From: Pseudofrankia sp. DC12
GTDB lineage: Bacteria > Actinomycetota > Actinomycetes > Frankiales > Frankiaceae
NCBI RefSeq assembly: GCF_000966285.1
Contig: NZ_KQ031391.1
Coordinates: 5,146,430-5,210,429 of the forward strand
Direction of reading: 5' to 3'
Length of the DNA stretch: 64,000 nucleotides
In this document: positions 26,106 to 34,982 of the stretch, piece by piece
Position numbering within the stretch: the first letter of the stretch is position 1
Layout of the letters: each line of letters begins with the position of its first letter
Notes under the pieces: model-generated
Database searches by the model: none
What the model saw: only the letters and a program-made list of their open reading frames with translations
What the model was told of the DNA's origin: nothing
Program-made: the position numbers and the translations under genes

Positions 26106-27679
26106 CCGACGAGATCACGACCAGCTCCGGGATTCCGATCCGGCCGGTCTACGGGCCGGCGGACCGGACGGCCGAGCCGCCGGACCCGGGCACGTACCCG
26201 TTCACCCGGGGCAACTTCGCCAAGGGCTACCGCGGCCGGCTGTGGACGTTTCGCCAGTACTCCGGCTTCGGCACGCCGGAGGAGTCCAACGAGCGCTACC
26301 GCTACCTGCTGGGTCAGGGCGGCACCGGCCTGTCGGTCGCGCTCGACCTGCCGACGCAGTGCGGCTACGACTCCGACGACCCGGAGTTCACCGAGGAGGC
26401 CGGCCGGGTCGGCGTCGCGATCGACACGCTGGCCGACGCGGAGATCCTGTTCGCGGACATCCCGCTCGACAAGATCTCGACCAGCTTCACCATCAACGGC
26501 ACGGCCGCGATCCTGCTCGCGTTCTACGTCGCAGCGGCCGAGAAGGCCGGCGTGCCGCGCGCCAAGCTCACCGGCACGATCCAGAACGACATCCTCAAGG
26601 AGTACGCCTCCCGCGGGACCTGGATCTGGCCGGCGGAGCCGTCACTGCGCCTGATCGCCGACACGATCGAGTTCTGCGCCGCCGAGGTGCCCCGGTTCAA
26701 CGCCATCTCGGTCGCCGGGGCGCACTTCCGCGACGCGGGCGCGACCGCCGTCCAGGAGATGGCGTTCACCCTCGCCGACGGTGTCACCTACGTCGACACG
26801 GTGCTCGCCCGGGGCCGGATGACGATCGAGCAGTTCGCCCCGCAGGTGTCCTTCTTCTTCTATACGCACGGCGACTTCTTCGAGGAGATCGCCAAGTACC
26901 GGGCCGGCCGGCGCCGGTGGGCGACGCTGGTGCGGGAGCGGTGGGGCGCGACCAGCGACAAGGCGGCCATGTTCCGCTTCGGCTGTGTGTCGGGCGGGGC
27001 GTCGCTGTTCGCGCCGCAGGCGCAGAACAACATCGTCCGGGTCGCCTACGAGTCGCTGGCCTCGGTGCTCGGCGGCGTGCAGTCGATGTTCACCGCGGCC
27101 TGGGACGAGCCGTTCGCGCTGCCGAGCGAGGACGCCGCGACGATGGCGCTGCGCACCCAGCAGATCCTCGCCTACGAGACCGGCGTGACCCGGACCGCTG
27201 ACCCACTCGGTGGCTCCTACTTCGTCGAGGCGCTCACCGACGAGACCGAGGCCCGGATCAAGGCGATCATGGACGACCTCGAGCGGCGCGGCGGCATGGT
27301 CCACGCCATCGAGGAGGGCTACCTGCAGCGCATGATCGCCGACGAGTCCTACCGGCTGCAGCAGGAGATCGAGGACGGCACCCGCCCGGTCGTCGGCGTG
27401 AACCGGTTCGTCTCCGAGGAGCCGGCCCCCGACCTCGCCACCTACGAGCTCGACGCCGACGGCCGCGACCGCCAGCTCAAGCGGCTCGCCCAGGTCAAGG
27501 CGGACCGGGACGGCGCCGCCGTGAAGGAGAAGCTCGCGGCCCTCACGACGGCCGCGGAGGGAGACGCCAACCTGATGCCCCACCTGATCGACTGCGCCGG
27601 CGCCTACTGCACGGTCGGCGAGATGGTCGCCGCCCTGAAGTCGGTCTGGGGCGAATTCCAGCAGCCGGTGGTGTTCTGA
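26102..27679 (+). CDS. B12-dependent acyl-CoA mutase, large (substrate) subunit
   Basis: A 525-residue methylmalonyl-CoA mutase-superfamily subunit without the B12 domain, as in IcmA/HcmA. Visible: FRQYSGFGTPEESNERYRYL (about residue 45), DLPTQCGYDSDDP, TINGTAAILLAFYVAA, TGTIQNDILKEYASRGTWIW and SVAGAHFRDAGATAVQEMAF. As remembered from the family, the RQY tyrosine and the arginine before TWI match methylmalonyl-CoA mutase, while the radical-site Tyr-His of SGYH is Ala-His here (AGAH). Substrate is therefore open: a branched or polar acyl-CoA is likely. ATGA overlap with the ligase; overlaps the small subunit by one base. Confidence 0.9.
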   Translation: MTDEITTSSGIPIRPVYGPADRTAEPPDPGTYPFTRGNFAKGYRGRLWTFRQYSGFGTPEESNERYRYLLGQGGTGLSVALDLPTQCGYDSDDPEFTEEAGRVGVAIDTLADAEILFADIPLDKISTSFTINGTAAILLAFYVAAAEKAGVPRAKLTGTIQNDILKEYASRGTWIWPAEPSLRLIADTIEFCAAEVPRFNAISVAGAHFRDAGATAVQEMAFTLADGVTYVDTVLARGRMTIEQFAPQVSFFFYTHGDFFEEIAKYRAGRRRWATLVRERWGATSDKAAMFRFGCVSGGASLFAPQAQNNIVRVAYESLASVLGGVQSMFTAAWDEPFALPSEDAATMALRTQQILAYETGVTRTADPLGGSYFVEALTDETEARIKAIMDDLERRGGMVHAIEEGYLQRMIADESYRLQQEIEDGTRPVVGVNRFVSEEPAPDLATYELDADGRDRQLKRLAQVKADRDGAAVKEKLAALTTAAEGDANLMPHLIDCAGAYCTVGEMVAALKSVWGEFQQPVVF

Positions 27680-28137
27680 TGACCGACGCCGAGACATTCG
27701 CGGCGACCCCCGCCGAGACCCCGGCCGAGGCTCTCCCGGTCACGGCTCCGCCCGTCCGGGTGCTCGTCGCCAAGCCCGGCCTCGACGGCCACGACCGAGG
27801 CGCCAAGATCGTGTCTCGCGCGCTGCGGGACGCCGGCTTCGAGGTGATCTTCACCGGCATCCGGCAGAAGGTCGACGACATCGTCGCCGTGGCCGTCCAG
27901 GAAGACGTCGCGCTGGTCGGCCTGTCGATCCTGTCCGGCGCGCACATGGCGCTGACGACCCGGGTCATCGAGGGCCTGAAGACCGCCTCCGCCGACGACA
28001 TCGCGGTCGTCGTCGGCGGCACGATCCCGCTGACGGACGTCCCGAAGCTGCGCGAGCTCGGCGCCGTGGCGGTCTTCCCGACAGGCACCCCGCTCGTCGA
28101 CGTCGTCTCCGGCGTCCGCGCGGTCACCGGCGCGTGA
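27679..28137 (+). CDS. B12-binding small subunit of the acyl-CoA mutase
   Basis: A 152-residue cobalamin-binding protein: about 25 Ala/Pro-rich residues, then VLVAKPGLDGHDRGAKIV with the D-x-H-x2-G cobalt-ligand motif, GLSILSGAHMAL and VVGGTIP, the three B12-fold signatures. It supplies the adenosylcobalamin to the large subunit encoded just upstream (TGATG overlap). No MeaB/ArgK G-protein chaperone gene lies in the window, though such mutases normally need one. Confidence 0.93.
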   Translation: MTDAETFAATPAETPAEALPVTAPPVRVLVAKPGLDGHDRGAKIVSRALRDAGFEVIFTGIRQKVDDIVAVAVQEDVALVGLSILSGAHMALTTRVIEGLKTASADDIAVVVGGTIPLTDVPKLRELGAVAVFPTGTPLVDVVSGVRAVTGA

Positions 28138-28261
28138 CTACCGCTCACCGGCCGGTGAGCTGAGACTGAGCCAGCCTGTTGTCGTCACCGAGCCATTGCT
28201 CGGGCGGCGTCAGCGGGAGAGGCACTCCAGGTTGGCCGCTGCAAGTTAGGTGGAGACAGAC

Positions 28262-29224
28262 ATGGCGCGGTTCGGTGTGATGATCGGCCCCGAGCACGGC
28301 GACTCCGCGCGCAAGCCCGCGCGGATGCTCGACGAGGTCCGCTGGGCGGAGAGCGCGGGTATGGAAACCGCGTGGATTCCTCAGATCCCGACCGACTTCG
28401 ATGCGTTGATCACGGTCGCGCTGATGGGGACGGTGACCGAGCGGATCGAGCTGGGCACAGCGGTCGTGCCGCTGCAGGCACAGCACCCGATCGCGCTGGC
28501 CCGCTTGGCGATGTCGGTGCACGCCGCGTCGAACGGCCGGCTCGCGCTCGGTGTCGGCCCATCGCATCACTGGATCGTCAAGGACATGCTCGGCCTGCCC
28601 TACGAGAAGCCGGCGGCCTTCACCCGCGACTACCTTGAGGTGCTCAACGCGGCCTTCGCGGGGACCGGCAGCGCTGACGTCGAGAACGCCACCTTCACGG
28701 TGCACAACCCGCTCGGCCTCACCCCGGTCAAGCCGCTGCCGGTGCTGGTGGCCGCGCTCGGCCCGGTGATGCTGCGGATCGCGGGCGAGCAGGCCGACGG
28801 CACCGTGCTGTGGCTCGCCGACGAGCGCGCCATCGGGGACCACATCGCACCGAAGATCACCAAGGCGGCCGGAAGCGCCGGCAGGCCGGCGCCGCGGATC
28901 GTCGCGGGCATCCCGATCTGCCTGTGCCGGCCAGCCGACGTCGAGAAGGCCAAGGCCCGCGCGCGCCGCGTCCTCGACGAGGCAGAGGTGTCCCCGAACT
29001 ACCAGCGACTGCTCGACGCCGGCGACGCCAAGGACGTCAGCGACATCGCGGCCGTGGGTGACGAGGAGATGATCGCCGCACGCCTCCGGCGGTTCATCGA
29101 CGCCGGCGTCACCGACGTCTCCGCCCGGCTGCTGCCGATCGGCGACAACCGCGACGAGCTGGTCGCCTCGAAGCGCCGCACCCGCGAGGTCTACGCCCAG
29201 ATCGCCGCGGACCTGCGTAAATGA
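28262..29224 (+). CDS. LLM-class F420-dependent-type oxidoreductase
   Basis: A 320-residue luciferase-like enzyme. RFGVMIGPEHGD at the N-terminus, WIPQIPTDFDALITVALMG, GTAVVPLQAQHPIALARLAM, GRLALGVGPSHHWIVKDML and KPLPVLVAALGPVMLRI are typical of F420-dependent members. The ATG at 28262 has GGTGGAG six bases upstream and is preferred over GTG 28250. It follows the mutase by 124 bases and overlaps the CoA-transferase start (ATGA). Probably a hydride-transfer step on a substrate of the same pathway. Confidence 0.9.
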   Translation: MARFGVMIGPEHGDSARKPARMLDEVRWAESAGMETAWIPQIPTDFDALITVALMGTVTERIELGTAVVPLQAQHPIALARLAMSVHAASNGRLALGVGPSHHWIVKDMLGLPYEKPAAFTRDYLEVLNAAFAGTGSADVENATFTVHNPLGLTPVKPLPVLVAALGPVMLRIAGEQADGTVLWLADERAIGDHIAPKITKAAGSAGRPAPRIVAGIPICLCRPADVEKAKARARRVLDEAEVSPNYQRLLDAGDAKDVSDIAAVGDEEMIAARLRRFIDAGVTDVSARLLPIGDNRDELVASKRRTREVYAQIAADLRK

Positions 29225-30276
29225 GCCGCGGGCCGCTGGCCGGCCTGAGGATCCTCGAGGCCGGGCACATCCTGGCCGGTCCGTATGCCTCGATGATGCT
29301 GTCGGACCTCGGCGCGGAGGTCACCAAGGTCGAGCCGCCGACCGGTGACATGTCCCGGCAGGTCAGCGACGCCTACTTCGCCAGCCTCAACCGTGGCAAG
29401 CGCAGCGTCTGCCTCGACCTGACCAGGCCGGCGGGGCAGGAGAAGCTGCACGAGCTGGTCGCGGACGCTCACGCGCTGATCGTCAACCAGAAGCCGTCGG
29501 CGATCCGCAAGCTCGGGCTCACCTACGAGGCGCTGAAGCAGTACAACGAGAAGATCGTCTGTGTCGCCGTCACGGGCTACGGCCTCTACGGCAGCGACGA
29601 CCCGGCGTTCGACTACGTGATCCAGGCGGCCACCGGCGTCGCGGCGATGACCGGCGAGCCGGACGGGCCGCCGACCCTGCCGGGCTACTCGGCGGCGGAC
29701 AACTCAGCGGGCCTCACAGCCGCGCTCGGCCTGCTCGCCCAGATCATCGCCGGCCGGGGTGGCCAGGTCGACGTGTCGCTGCGCGACGTGATGCTCTCGC
29801 AGCTGAACTACAAGGCGTCCGCCTACCTGAACGAGGGCACCCAACCCGTCCGCCACCCGTTCGGCGCGCACCCGTTCTACGTGCCGGCCCAGCTGTTCCC
29901 CACCGCCGACGGCTTCGTCGCGATGTTCCTGACCCACGACCGCTACTGGCGGACGTTCGTCACCGAGGCTGCCGTCCCTGAGACGGAGATCGCCGCCTTC
30001 CCGACCATGGCCGACCGGTCGGCGAACCGCGACAAGGTCGTGGAAGCCGTCACCAGGGCACTGGCGGCCGACACGGCGCGCGGCTGGGAGGCCCGGCTGC
30101 GCCCCCTGGGCATCCCGATCGCAGCGGTCCGCACCCTGCCCGAGGCGCTCGCCGAGGCCCCGGACCGCGTCATCGAGACCGCCGGCTACCGCCTCGTCGC
30201 CAACCCCATCCGCATCGACGGCCACCAGCCCAGCTACGGGCCCCCACCCCGCCTCGGCGAGCAGGGCACCTTCTAG
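29221..30276 (+). CDS. CaiB/BaiF family CoA transferase
   Basis: A 351-residue class III CoA transferase, somewhat shorter than the common 390-400. LAGLRILEAGHILAGPYASM at the N-terminus, RGKRSVCLDLT-like NRGKRSVCLDLTRPAGQEKL, VTGYGLYGSDDPAFDYVIQA, and the active-site aspartate in GYSAADNSAGLTAALGLL. It moves CoA between acids without free CoA. Last gene of the amidohydrolase-ligase-mutase operon; ATG overlaps the LLM stop. The AlbA_2 regulator converges 22 bases downstream. Confidence 0.92.
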   Translation: MSRGPLAGLRILEAGHILAGPYASMMLSDLGAEVTKVEPPTGDMSRQVSDAYFASLNRGKRSVCLDLTRPAGQEKLHELVADAHALIVNQKPSAIRKLGLTYEALKQYNEKIVCVAVTGYGLYGSDDPAFDYVIQAATGVAAMTGEPDGPPTLPGYSAADNSAGLTAALGLLAQIIAGRGGQVDVSLRDVMLSQLNYKASAYLNEGTQPVRHPFGAHPFYVPAQLFPTADGFVAMFLTHDRYWRTFVTEAAVPETEIAAFPTMADRSANRDKVVEAVTRALAADTARGWEARLRPLGIPIAAVRTLPEALAEAPDRVIETAGYRLVANPIRIDGHQPSYGPPPRLGEQGTF

Positions 30277-30298
30277 CCGCGACGGTTTCAGCCTTCCG

Positions 30299-32065
30299 TC
30301 ATGCTTGCGGGCGCCGATATCGCCTGTTGGGGCTGCGCGGAGGGGCGGTGGAATCGACCTGCCCACTGGCAAGGAGCGCGTCCAAAGCCTTCGTCACACC
30401 GCTGCGACTGCCACCGGTCGCCTTCTGCAGTTCCTCGCGGGTCGCGGAGCCGGCGTCCCCGAGGGCTGCGAGGATCCGTTCGGCGAGGTTTGCGCTCGCT
30501 GGCGCCATCGGCGCGGATTCATCGACTGCCCCGTCGAGGCCCGGCGACAGTCGGAACGAGCCGTCCTCGCGGGCCTTGCGTGGGAGCAGCAGGCCGAGGT
30601 CCCGCAACTGAACGAGTTGGCGGCGTGCGTCGGACGCATTCAGGCCCAGCCTGCGAAGCAGCGCGGCGTCGATGTCGTAGCCAGACTTCGCGAGGGCGAG
30701 AGCCGTGACCTGTTCCGGAGACAGTTCCGTACCGCGGCCCAGTGTCATGGCCCATGCGCGGAGCGCCGGCGTAACGGGCGATGTCCGAGGGATCGTCACC
30801 CGGAAGTAGTTCAGGTTGGCGCTGAATATAGGTACCAGGCCCGTATCGTGGCGCACCTGGCTGATCATCATGCCGATGCCGGAGCCGCGGTTCTCGGCCA
30901 CCGGCCGACCCGTGAGCGGCTCACCGGCTTCCTGGAGCAGAGCCGCAAGCCGAGCATTCCTGGACGACGAGGTTCCGCTTTCTCCGAGAGTCTCCAATCG
31001 GACGTTGCCGAACAGCCCCCCTGGGCTTGTGACGGTAAGCCGGTCGGGGAAGAGCTCGACCTGGATCTGAGTGCCCCGGGCCTGTGGGCTGTAGTCGCGG
31101 TGCATGAGCGCGTTGACGACCGCCTCGCGGATCACCTCCGGCCCGATCTCCCAGTAGTCGTCGCGCCCGCCGCCTACAACGCGACTGGCCCGTCGAAGGC
31201 TGCGCTGCGCGGCCTGGATCACGTCGATCACCATCGTGGGGATCGTTCCGCTGACCGCGGCGCTGTCCAGGAAGCGGACGCCGCCAGGTCCCGGCTGCCC
31301 GCCGACCTCCCCGGGATATACGGCCAGCGAGACCATCAACTGGGGGAAGTACTGCTGGGGGTGGACGCCGACGCTGAGCAGACCCGCCAGGGATGGGACG
31401 AGGGAACCTTCATGCGACACGAGAACGCCAAGACGGGCCAGCGCATCGGTCTCGGTGAGTCCGGCGAACGCCCGCGGCGAGCTATTGGTGGCAACCTCAA
31501 TGAGGCGCCCGACGGCCCGCGGATCCAGATCCTGTGCGGTCGCCTGCGGTACCGGCTCCTCGTCCCAGCGGGGCTGCCCAGAACTCTCCCGCAGCCGGTC
31601 GATCTCGTAGGGTGTCAGTCGCTGGTCGCCGTCGCCGACGCGGATGAATGCGCCATTGTAGAGCCCTCGGGCAGTGACGTAACAGGGACGCTGTGCCGGT
31701 GGCAGGGGGTCGACCTCGGCCACCACCAGGGTCACCCCCTCGAACGGCACGATCTCGATGACCGGCGCGAGTGGTGGCGTGAGTTTGCCACGGGCGACTC
31801 CGGCGAGTTCGTCGCGTAGCGCGAGATGGTCGCCGAGTTGGGCGGGGACGAACCCCGCTCGCTCATCCAGCCCGAGGATTAGGAGCCCGCCTCTGGAGTT
31901 CGCGAACGCGGACATGGTCTCGGCCACGCTCTGCGGGAGACCGCCGGTCGCCCGCTTGACTTCGACGTCCTCGAACTCTCCGCCCGCCGCCCGTAGCCTC
32001 GCCACGATCTCCGCAAGGTCCACAGCAGCCTCCCGCCTGTCAGAGGGCCAGCTTACCACCGACAT
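30299..32065 (-). CDS. AlbA_2 (Schlafen-type) ATP-binding transcriptional regulator
   Basis: A 588-residue protein with an N-terminal AlbA_2 domain (FEDVEVKRATGG, then AFANSRGGLLILGLDE, residues about 20-150), a middle HATPase_c_4-like region (EAVVNALMHRDYSPQARGTQ, PDRLTVTSPGG, NRGSGIGMMISQ, about 310-430) and C-terminal winged-helix-like segments. Members are putative ATP-responsive DNA-binding regulators, often stand-alone; some families sit in defence islands. ATG at 32065. The start codon lies inside a 19-bp perfect inverted repeat (32054-32100), so autoregulation is likely. Confidence 0.88.
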   Translation of the reverse strand: MSVVSWPSDRREAAVDLAEIVARLRAAGGEFEDVEVKRATGGLPQSVAETMSAFANSRGGLLILGLDERAGFVPAQLGDHLALRDELAGVARGKLTPPLAPVIEIVPFEGVTLVVAEVDPLPPAQRPCYVTARGLYNGAFIRVGDGDQRLTPYEIDRLRESSGQPRWDEEPVPQATAQDLDPRAVGRLIEVATNSSPRAFAGLTETDALARLGVLVSHEGSLVPSLAGLLSVGVHPQQYFPQLMVSLAVYPGEVGGQPGPGGVRFLDSAAVSGTIPTMVIDVIQAAQRSLRRASRVVGGGRDDYWEIGPEVIREAVVNALMHRDYSPQARGTQIQVELFPDRLTVTSPGGLFGNVRLETLGESGTSSSRNARLAALLQEAGEPLTGRPVAENRGSGIGMMISQVRHDTGLVPIFSANLNYFRVTIPRTSPVTPALRAWAMTLGRGTELSPEQVTALALAKSGYDIDAALLRRLGLNASDARRQLVQLRDLGLLLPRKAREDGSFRLSPGLDGAVDESAPMAPASANLAERILAALGDAGSATREELQKATGGSRSGVTKALDALLASGQVDSTAPPRSPNRRYRRPQA

Positions 32066-32102
32066 ACCACTCGCGCGGCCGGAGTGGTATGTCGGTGGTA
32101 TG
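32052..32102. promoter_or_regulatory. large inverted repeat with four TGGTATG half-sites over the AlbA_2 start
   Basis: Arms 32054-32072 and 32082-32100 are perfect 19-base reverse complements with a 9-base spacer. Each arm holds two half-sites 11 bases apart: CTTACCA 32052-32058 and CATACCA 32063-32069; TGGTATG 32085-32091 and 32096-32102. The start codon of the AlbA_2 gene (32063-32065) is inside the left arm. Confidence 0.8.
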
Positions 32103-32168
32103 TGGAGGCTCGGGTGTCCCAGCGTCTCGCCCGCGGAGCGGCCCCGCGCGCCCGCTCGGGCCGGCCGC

Positions 32169-33194
32169 CTACTCGTACTTGACGGTGACCTTCTCGGACT
32201 GGGGGAGGCCCTGGCAGGTCAGGACGTAGCCGTCGGCGACCTCGTCCTCGGTGAGGGCGTCGTTCACCCGCATGGTGACCTCGCCCTCCTCAACGTGCGC
32301 CATGCACGTCGCGCAGGTGCCGGACTCACAGGAGAACGGCGGGCTGAGACCGGCGCGGCGCGCGCTTTCGAGCAGGGTCTCGCTGGCCCGGCGCGGCACC
32401 GTGGCCTTCTTGCGGCCGAGGATGATCGTGACGGTGCCCTCGAGGACCTTGCTGGCCTCGGAGCCGGCGCTGGGCGCGGGCTCCTCCTCCTGGGGCGGCA
32501 GCGGTGCCGTGCCGCCGAACCGCTCAATGAAGATCTTCCCGGGCCCGGGAACGGCGGCCTCGACGAGGTCCATGAACGGTGTCGGCCCGCAGATATACAC
32601 GTCGGCATCGAGGTCGTTGCCGAGAAACGCGTGGACCGCGGCCGCGTCGACGAAGCCCGCCTCGGCGTCCAGGTGCCGGGTCACCGTGAGCCGGGCCGGG
32701 TACTGCTCGGCGAGCTCGTTCAGGGCCTGCCAGAAGATAGCCGCCGGCTGGTCGCGGTCGGCGCACAGCAGCCGGACCTGGCGGTTCGTCGTCGCCAGCG
32801 CGCTCTTCGCCAGCGAGATGACCGGGGTGATCCCGCTGCCGCCGCAGAAGCCGATCAGCGGGACGTCGGTCTCACGCAGGCAGAAGACGCCGTGGGGCTT
32901 GGTGAGCTCGACCTCGTCGCCCTTGACCAGATTGTCGATCAGCCAGTTCGACACCGCGCCGGTGGGCACCCGCTTCACGGTCACCGCCAGCTCGCCGTCG
33001 GTCTCCGGCGCGCTGGACATGGAGTAGCTGCGCAACAGCTCCTCACCGCCGATGGTGACCTTGAACGTGCAGAACTGACCAGCGCGGTATTCCCACGGAC
33101 CGTCGAGCGGTGCGAGGGCGAACGTGCGGGCGTCCGCGGTCTCCTCGATCACCCGGCTCACGGTCGCACGCTGGAAGAGCGGAGGTCTCGGCAT
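32169..33194 (-). CDS. ferredoxin reductase with C-terminal 2Fe-2S domain (KshB/PaaE-like)
   Basis: A 341-residue oxygenase reductase. FAD-binding region RSYSMSSAP (about residue 55), NAD region IGFCGGSGITPVISLAKSAL, and a plant-type [2Fe-2S] domain at the C-terminus with C-x4-C-x2-C in CESGTCATCMAHVEEGEV plus a final cysteine in LTCQGLPQS. It passes electrons from NADH to an oxygenase such as a 3-ketosteroid 9-hydroxylase or phenylacetyl-CoA oxygenase; no matching Rieske oxygenase is in the window. Divergent from the ligase at 33280. The AlbA_2 gene is 104 bases downstream on the same strand. Confidence 0.9.
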   Translation of the reverse strand: MPRPPLFQRATVSRVIEETADARTFALAPLDGPWEYRAGQFCTFKVTIGGEELLRSYSMSSAPETDGELAVTVKRVPTGAVSNWLIDNLVKGDEVELTKPHGVFCLRETDVPLIGFCGGSGITPVISLAKSALATTNRQVRLLCADRDQPAAIFWQALNELAEQYPARLTVTRHLDAEAGFVDAAAVHAFLGNDLDADVYICGPTPFMDLVEAAVPGPGKIFIERFGGTAPLPPQEEEPAPSAGSEASKVLEGTVTIILGRKKATVPRRASETLLESARRAGLSPPFSCESGTCATCMAHVEEGEVTMRVNDALTEDEVADGYVLTCQGLPQSEKVTVKYE

Positions 33195-33229
33195 GTGACG
33201 GCATCCTCTGGTATTAAGGTTCTATCCAG

Positions 33230-33248
33230 GCGAGAATACAGTTTCCGC
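33230..33248. promoter_or_regulatory. degenerate GCGAGAAT-ACA-GTTTCCGC palindrome
   Basis: GCGAGAAT followed by a 3-base spacer and a half-site matching 5 of 8. It lies between the divergent reductase and ligase genes, 32 bases before the ligase start. Same architecture as the perfect sites at 23347 and 48327. Confidence 0.45.
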
Positions 33249-33279
33249 GCGCCTGCCACGAGCTGACGGGAGCCTCGCC

Positions 33280-34719
33280 ATGGCGGTCCTCGTCTTCGAG
33301 GAGCAGGAGTACAGCCTGGCCAGGCTGGACGCCCTGACGAGCGCCTTAGCCGCCAGGCTCGCGGACCGCGGCGTCCGCGCCGGTGACCGCGTCGCCCTCA
33401 TGTCGTCGACGCGGCCCGAGTTCATCATCGCGGTCAGGGCCATCTGGCGCCTAGGGGCCGCCGTCGTCCTGCTCAGCCCCTCCTGGAGGCGCGCCGACGT
33501 CGCGCACGCCCTCGCGGTGAGCGGGCCGGCGCATGCCGTCGGTGACCACCCGGTTCTCGCCGACCTGATGCCGATGGTGCACCTGGACGAGCCCCTCGAG
33601 GGCATCGATGACGGTGTCTCCCCGGTCACGCCGGCTCCCGGGCCGGACCCGGCCGCCGACGCGGTGTTCGTGTTCAGCTCCGGCACCACAGGCCTGCCCA
33701 AGGCGGTCCGGCACACGTACGCCTCGTTCGCCGCCGCCGTCGGCCACTGGCGTGCCGTGCTCGGTATGACGTCGGCCGACCGCATCCAGGTCGCGACCCC
33801 GCCGTCCCACATCCTCGGGATCCTCAACATCGTCACCGCGCTGGAGACCGGCGCGTGGATGCGGCTGCACCGCCGGTTCGACCTGGAGGCCGTGCTCACC
33901 TGCATCCAGGTCGACCGCATCACCATCGAGATGGCCGTCGCGCCGATCGCGCTCGCGCTCGCGGCCCACCCGAAGCTGGAGTCGTTCGACCTGTCCTCGC
34001 TGCGCTACATCATGTGGGGAGCGACGCCCGTCACCGCCAGCGTCGCACAGACCGTGACCCGCCGCGCCGGGGTGGCGTGGCTGCCCGCCTATGGGGCCAG
34101 CGAGCTGCCGGTCATCGCCTGCAACCCGCTCGACGGCGCCCGGCTCGACAGCGTCGGGCTGGCCGCGCCCGGCGTCGAGCTGCGAGTCGTGGACCTGGAG
34201 ACCGGCGTGCCCGTCGCGCCGGGGGAGACCGGTGAGATCCAGGCCCGGTCGCCGTCGCTGATGGTCGGCTACCTGCCGGTGGAGGCCAACGCGGACGCCT
34301 TCCAGGACGGCTGGTACCACACCGGTGACGTCGGGAACATCGACGCGGGCGGGTGGGTGCGACTGACCGGCCGACGCAAGGAGATGATCAAGGTGCGGGG
34401 CTTCCAGGTCGCGCCCGCCGAGGTCGAGACGGTGCTGCACGGCCATCCGGCGGTCGCCGACTGTGCCGTGTTCGGCGTCCCCGACCCGGCGGACGGGGAG
34501 GCGATCGTCGCCGCGGTCACCGTCGCCGACGGCGCCGCCGTGGCCGGCCTGGCCGAGGAACTCGTCGCCCTGGTCGCCGGCCGGCTCGCGTCCTACAAGC
34601 GGCCGAGGCAGATCGTGTTCGTCCCCGAGATTCCCCGGTTGCCGTCCGGGAAGGTGCTGCGCCGTCTCCTTCGGGACGAGGCGCTGGCCGCGCTGGCCGG
34701 CCCGCCGGCGCCCCGGTGA
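33280..34719 (+). CDS. acyl-CoA synthetase (AMP-forming)
   Basis: A 479-residue ANL ligase. FVFSSGTTGLPKAVRHTY (about residue 130), YGASELPVIA, GWYHTGDVGNIDAGG, GRRKEMIKVRGFQV and lysine in PSGKVLRRLLRDE. The N-terminal domain is short, as in some 4-coumarate/fatty-acid ligases: the protein begins VLVFEEQEYSLARLDAL, about 30 residues in by family standards. No better upstream start is visible. Probably feeds the acyl-CoA dehydrogenase operon beginning at 34983. Confidence 0.9.
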   Translation: MAVLVFEEQEYSLARLDALTSALAARLADRGVRAGDRVALMSSTRPEFIIAVRAIWRLGAAVVLLSPSWRRADVAHALAVSGPAHAVGDHPVLADLMPMVHLDEPLEGIDDGVSPVTPAPGPDPAADAVFVFSSGTTGLPKAVRHTYASFAAAVGHWRAVLGMTSADRIQVATPPSHILGILNIVTALETGAWMRLHRRFDLEAVLTCIQVDRITIEMAVAPIALALAAHPKLESFDLSSLRYIMWGATPVTASVAQTVTRRAGVAWLPAYGASELPVIACNPLDGARLDSVGLAAPGVELRVVDLETGVPVAPGETGEIQARSPSLMVGYLPVEANADAFQDGWYHTGDVGNIDAGGWVRLTGRRKEMIKVRGFQVAPAEVETVLHGHPAVADCAVFGVPDPADGEAIVAAVTVADGAAVAGLAEELVALVAGRLASYKRPRQIVFVPEIPRLPSGKVLRRLLRDEALAALAGPPAPR

Positions 34720-34802
34720 CCGGCGGGCGGTGCTGGCTCACGACACTTTCTGCTCACATCTGGCGGCGCGGCCGCGACGGGTGCGGTAGACCGGCACCAG
34801 AC

Positions 34803-34812
34803 TTGACGTCAA
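34803..34812. promoter_or_regulatory. TTGACGTCAA palindrome
   Basis: A perfect 10-bp dyad in the 263-base gap before the acyl-CoA dehydrogenase operon at 34983; same core as 54171-54182. Confidence 0.4.
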
Positions 34813-34982
34813 TATAGACATCCAGGGCTGGCGGGCCCGCCGCTTAGGTGCCCGCGGCGAGGCAGGCGGCCACGGGGCCGCCATGGCGGACGGTCCCGAG
34901 ACCGTCGGATGGTTCGGCCCCCGGGTGCTGCCCGGACGCCCGCGGCTGGCTGCAGAGAACGCTGGAACCTTCAAGGAGCGGT

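Noticed and set aside
24585-28137. Standard methylmalonyl-CoA mutase for propionate metabolism
   Set aside because: Genes are split as in IcmAB/HcmAB, linked to a ligase rather than propionyl-CoA carboxylase or MeaB, and the Tyr-His active-site motif is Ala-His.
30305-31819. 504-codon plus-strand frame opposite the AlbA_2 gene
   Set aside because: Arg-rich shadow frame; the minus-strand protein has clear AlbA_2 and ATPase-like motifs.
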